Both the position numbers and the translations under genes were made by a program. From assembly GCF_006539505.1 (NCBI RefSeq), contig NZ_BJND01000059.1, forward strand, positions 1-56,570: a stretch of 56,570 bases of DNA. The letters run 5' to 3'. Every line of letters begins with the position of its first letter. The stretch's first letter is position 1. Below are positions 55,055 to 56,570 of the stretch, piece after piece. This DNA is from Streptomyces spinoverrucosus (GTDB taxonomy: Bacteria; Actinomycetota; Actinomycetes; Streptomycetales; Streptomycetaceae). The notes beneath the pieces are model-generated. The model made no database searches, was not told the DNA's origin, and saw only the letters and a list, made by a program, of their open reading frames with translations.

Positions 55055-56570
55055 ATGCAGCAGAAAGCCGATCACCAGGTTCCCGTCCTCGTCGTGGGCG
55101 GCTCTCTGGTGGGCCTGTCCCTGTCCCTCTTCCTGGGTCGTCTCGGCGTACGCCACATGCTCGTCGAGCGGCACGCCGGAACCTCGATCCACCCCCGCGG
55201 CCGCGGCAACAACGTGCGGACGATGGAGCTGTACCGGGTGGCCGGCATCGAGCCGGACATCAAGACGGCGGCCTCCCTCCTCGCCGACAACCACGGCATC
55301 ATGCAGACCCCGACCCTGGTCGGGGACGCCGGTGAGTGGCTGTTCAAGGAGATGGACCCCGGCGGCGGCCTCGCGCGGTTCAGCCCCTCGGGGTGGTGCC
55401 TGTGCAGCCAGAACGACCTGGAACCGGTGCTCAGGAACGGGGCCCAGGCACTCGGCGGCGACCTTCGCTACTTCCACGAGCTGGAGTCCTTCGAGCAGGA
55501 CCCCGAAGGAGTGACGGCGTTCGTCCGGGACCGTGACAGCGACGAGCTCTACACGGTCCGCGCGGACTACCTGGTCGCGGCCGACGGCCCGCGCAGCCCC
55601 GTCCGGAACCGGCTCGGCATCGGGCAGAGCGGCCCCGGCGACCTCTTCGCCAACGTGAGCGTCACCTTCCGGTCCAAGCTGCTCGCCGACGTCGTCGGTG
55701 ACCGGCGGTTCATCTGCTGCTACCTCACCAACCCGGAGGCGGACGGCGCGCTGCTGCCCGTCGACAACAAGGAGAACTGGGTCTTCCACGCCCCCTGGCA
55801 CCCGGAACACGGCGAGACGCTGGAGGAGTTCACCGAGGAACGGCTGCACCGGCACATCCGGCAGGCCGTCGGTGTCCCCGACCTCGACGTCGAGATCACC
55901 GGAAAGGCGTCCTGGCGCGCCGCCGAACGGGTCGCCGACCGTTATGCGTCCGACCGGGTCTTCCTCGCCGGCGACTCCGCCCACGAGATGTCCCCGACCG
56001 GCGCCTTCGGCTCCAACACCGGGATCCAGGACGCCCACAACCTGGCCTGGAAGCTGTCCGCCGTCCTCGGCGGCTGGGCCGGCCCCGGGCTGCTGGAGAC
56101 GTACGAGGCCGAGCGCCGGCCCGTCGCCATGGCCACCAGCGCCCGTGCCTCGGCCCGCTCGGTGGAGCACAGCCACCCCGGTTTCGCCCCGCCTCCCGGC
56201 ATCGGCGGCGGCAAGGGCGGCGGCATCCTCAACATCGTCCTCGCCTACCGCTACCCGCAGGGCGCCGTCGTGGGCGCCGACCCGTCCCAGCCGGTCGTAC
56301 CCGAAGGGATGCGCCTGACCGCGGAGCCGGGCAGCCGGGCCCCGCACATGTGGCTGCGCCGCGCGGGCGAACGGGTCTCCACGCTCGATCTGTACGAGCG
56401 CTCACTGGTGCTGCTCAGCGACGCCGGGTCGAGCGCGGGCGCGGCCTGGCACGCCGCCGCCCGGCGCATCGCCGACACGGACGGCGTACGGCTGGACGCG
56501 TACCGGATCGGCGCGGAAGCGGATGCCGAGCTGGTGTACGACGCGGAGGGCGGCGACTGGGCGGAGGCCC
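55055..56570 (+). CDS. FAD-dependent polyketide hydroxylase (whiE ORFVIII-like), C-terminus outside window
   Basis: 505 codons visible, truncated by the window end. PHBH-fold monooxygenase: FAD motif VVGGSLVGLSLSLFLGRLG (~13-31), DG motif VAADGPRSPVRNRL (~172-185) and GD motif RVFLAGDSAHEMSPTGAFG (~305-323). A C-terminal thioredoxin-like region begins near 430. It would hydroxylate the aromatic core of the pigment. ATG 55055 with AGGAG 6 bases upstream; divergent from the PKS operon as in whiE. Confidence 0.93.
   Translation, partial: MQQKADHQVPVLVVGGSLVGLSLSLFLGRLGVRHMLVERHAGTSIHPRGRGNNVRTMELYRVAGIEPDIKTAASLLADNHGIMQTPTLVGDAGEWLFKEMDPGGGLARFSPSGWCLCSQNDLEPVLRNGAQALGGDLRYFHELESFEQDPEGVTAFVRDRDSDELYTVRADYLVAADGPRSPVRNRLGIGQSGPGDLFANVSVTFRSKLLADVVGDRRFICCYLTNPEADGALLPVDNKENWVFHAPWHPEHGETLEEFTEERLHRHIRQAVGVPDLDVEITGKASWRAAERVADRYASDRVFLAGDSAHEMSPTGAFGSNTGIQDAHNLAWKLSAVLGGWAGPGLLETYEAERRPVAMATSARASARSVEHSHPGFAPPPGIGGGKGGGILNIVLAYRYPQGAVVGADPSQPVVPEGMRLTAEPGSRAPHMWLRRAGERVSTLDLYERSLVLLSDAGSSAGAAWHAAARRIADTDGVRLDAYRIGAEADAELVYDAEGGDWAEA

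Overview
The window is high-GC DNA (third codon positions almost all G/C, many GTG starts) from a Streptomyces-type actinomycete. It carries PspA/PspAA, an actinobacterial AdoK-type kinase, MarP, an NsdA-like regulator and a type II polyketide (spore pigment) locus. From memory, gene order for about the first 47 kb resembles the conserved core chromosome of S. coelicolor around SCO2155-SCO2196 (ctaD to lipA and the DUF4191 gene). That synteny is recalled, not computed.

Layout. 1-7.4 kb: terminal oxidase genes ctaC-ctaD (minus, ctaD cut by the window edge), a cysteine desulfurase fused to a TusA domain, an AdoK-like kinase (minus), a small acidic protein, a membrane-anchored repeat protein and the Fe-S carrier erpA. 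7.4-16.2 kb: nadA with two inverted repeats upstream, a two-component system followed by a large RND exporter (all minus), pspA-pspAA and a DUF3043 membrane protein. 16.2-24.5 kb: a methyltransferase, an HtrA-like lipoprotein protease, and genes for late cobalamin assembly (cobU fused to a beta-lactamase-fold domain, cobT, cobS) mixed with a methyltransferase and two integral membrane proteins. 24.5-34.7 kb: leucyl aminopeptidase, E3 (lpd) and E2 (two lipoyl domains) of 2-oxoacid dehydrogenase, a GntR regulator, a membrane protein and aceE. 34.7-42.5 kb: a WYL regulator, DUF4240 protein, a small secreted protein, a PGRP amidase, a MarP-like protease, an acetyltransferase, a TIGR01777 epimerase and a flavin amine-oxidase-fold protein, ending in an array of 87-bp and ~31-bp tandem repeats. 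42.5-47.3 kb: an NsdA-like regulator, lipB, lipA and two small genes.

47.3-56.6 kb is accessory in content. It holds a secreted beta-helix protein, an O-methyltransferase and a whiE-type spore-pigment polyketide synthase. Seven genes run on the minus strand: SchA/CurD-like protein, cupin, ketosynthase, chain-length factor, ACP, aromatase/cyclase and TcmI-like cyclase. A FAD hydroxylase is divergent on the plus strand and cut by the window end. The shared divergent promoter contains a 16-bp sequence resembling the BldM-WhiI heterodimer site recalled for late sporulation promoters, including whiE. In S. coelicolor whiE lies far from lipA (recalled), so its position here is the most notable feature.

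How the genes fit together. The E1, E2 and E3 subunits and the lipoate genes lipB/lipA lie within about 20 kb. Fe-S assembly functions (the NifS-TusA fusion and ErpA) sit near Fe-S enzymes they could serve (NadA, LipA). The pigment operon looks complete for a reduced-scale aromatic polyketide: minimal PKS, cyclases and oxygenase.
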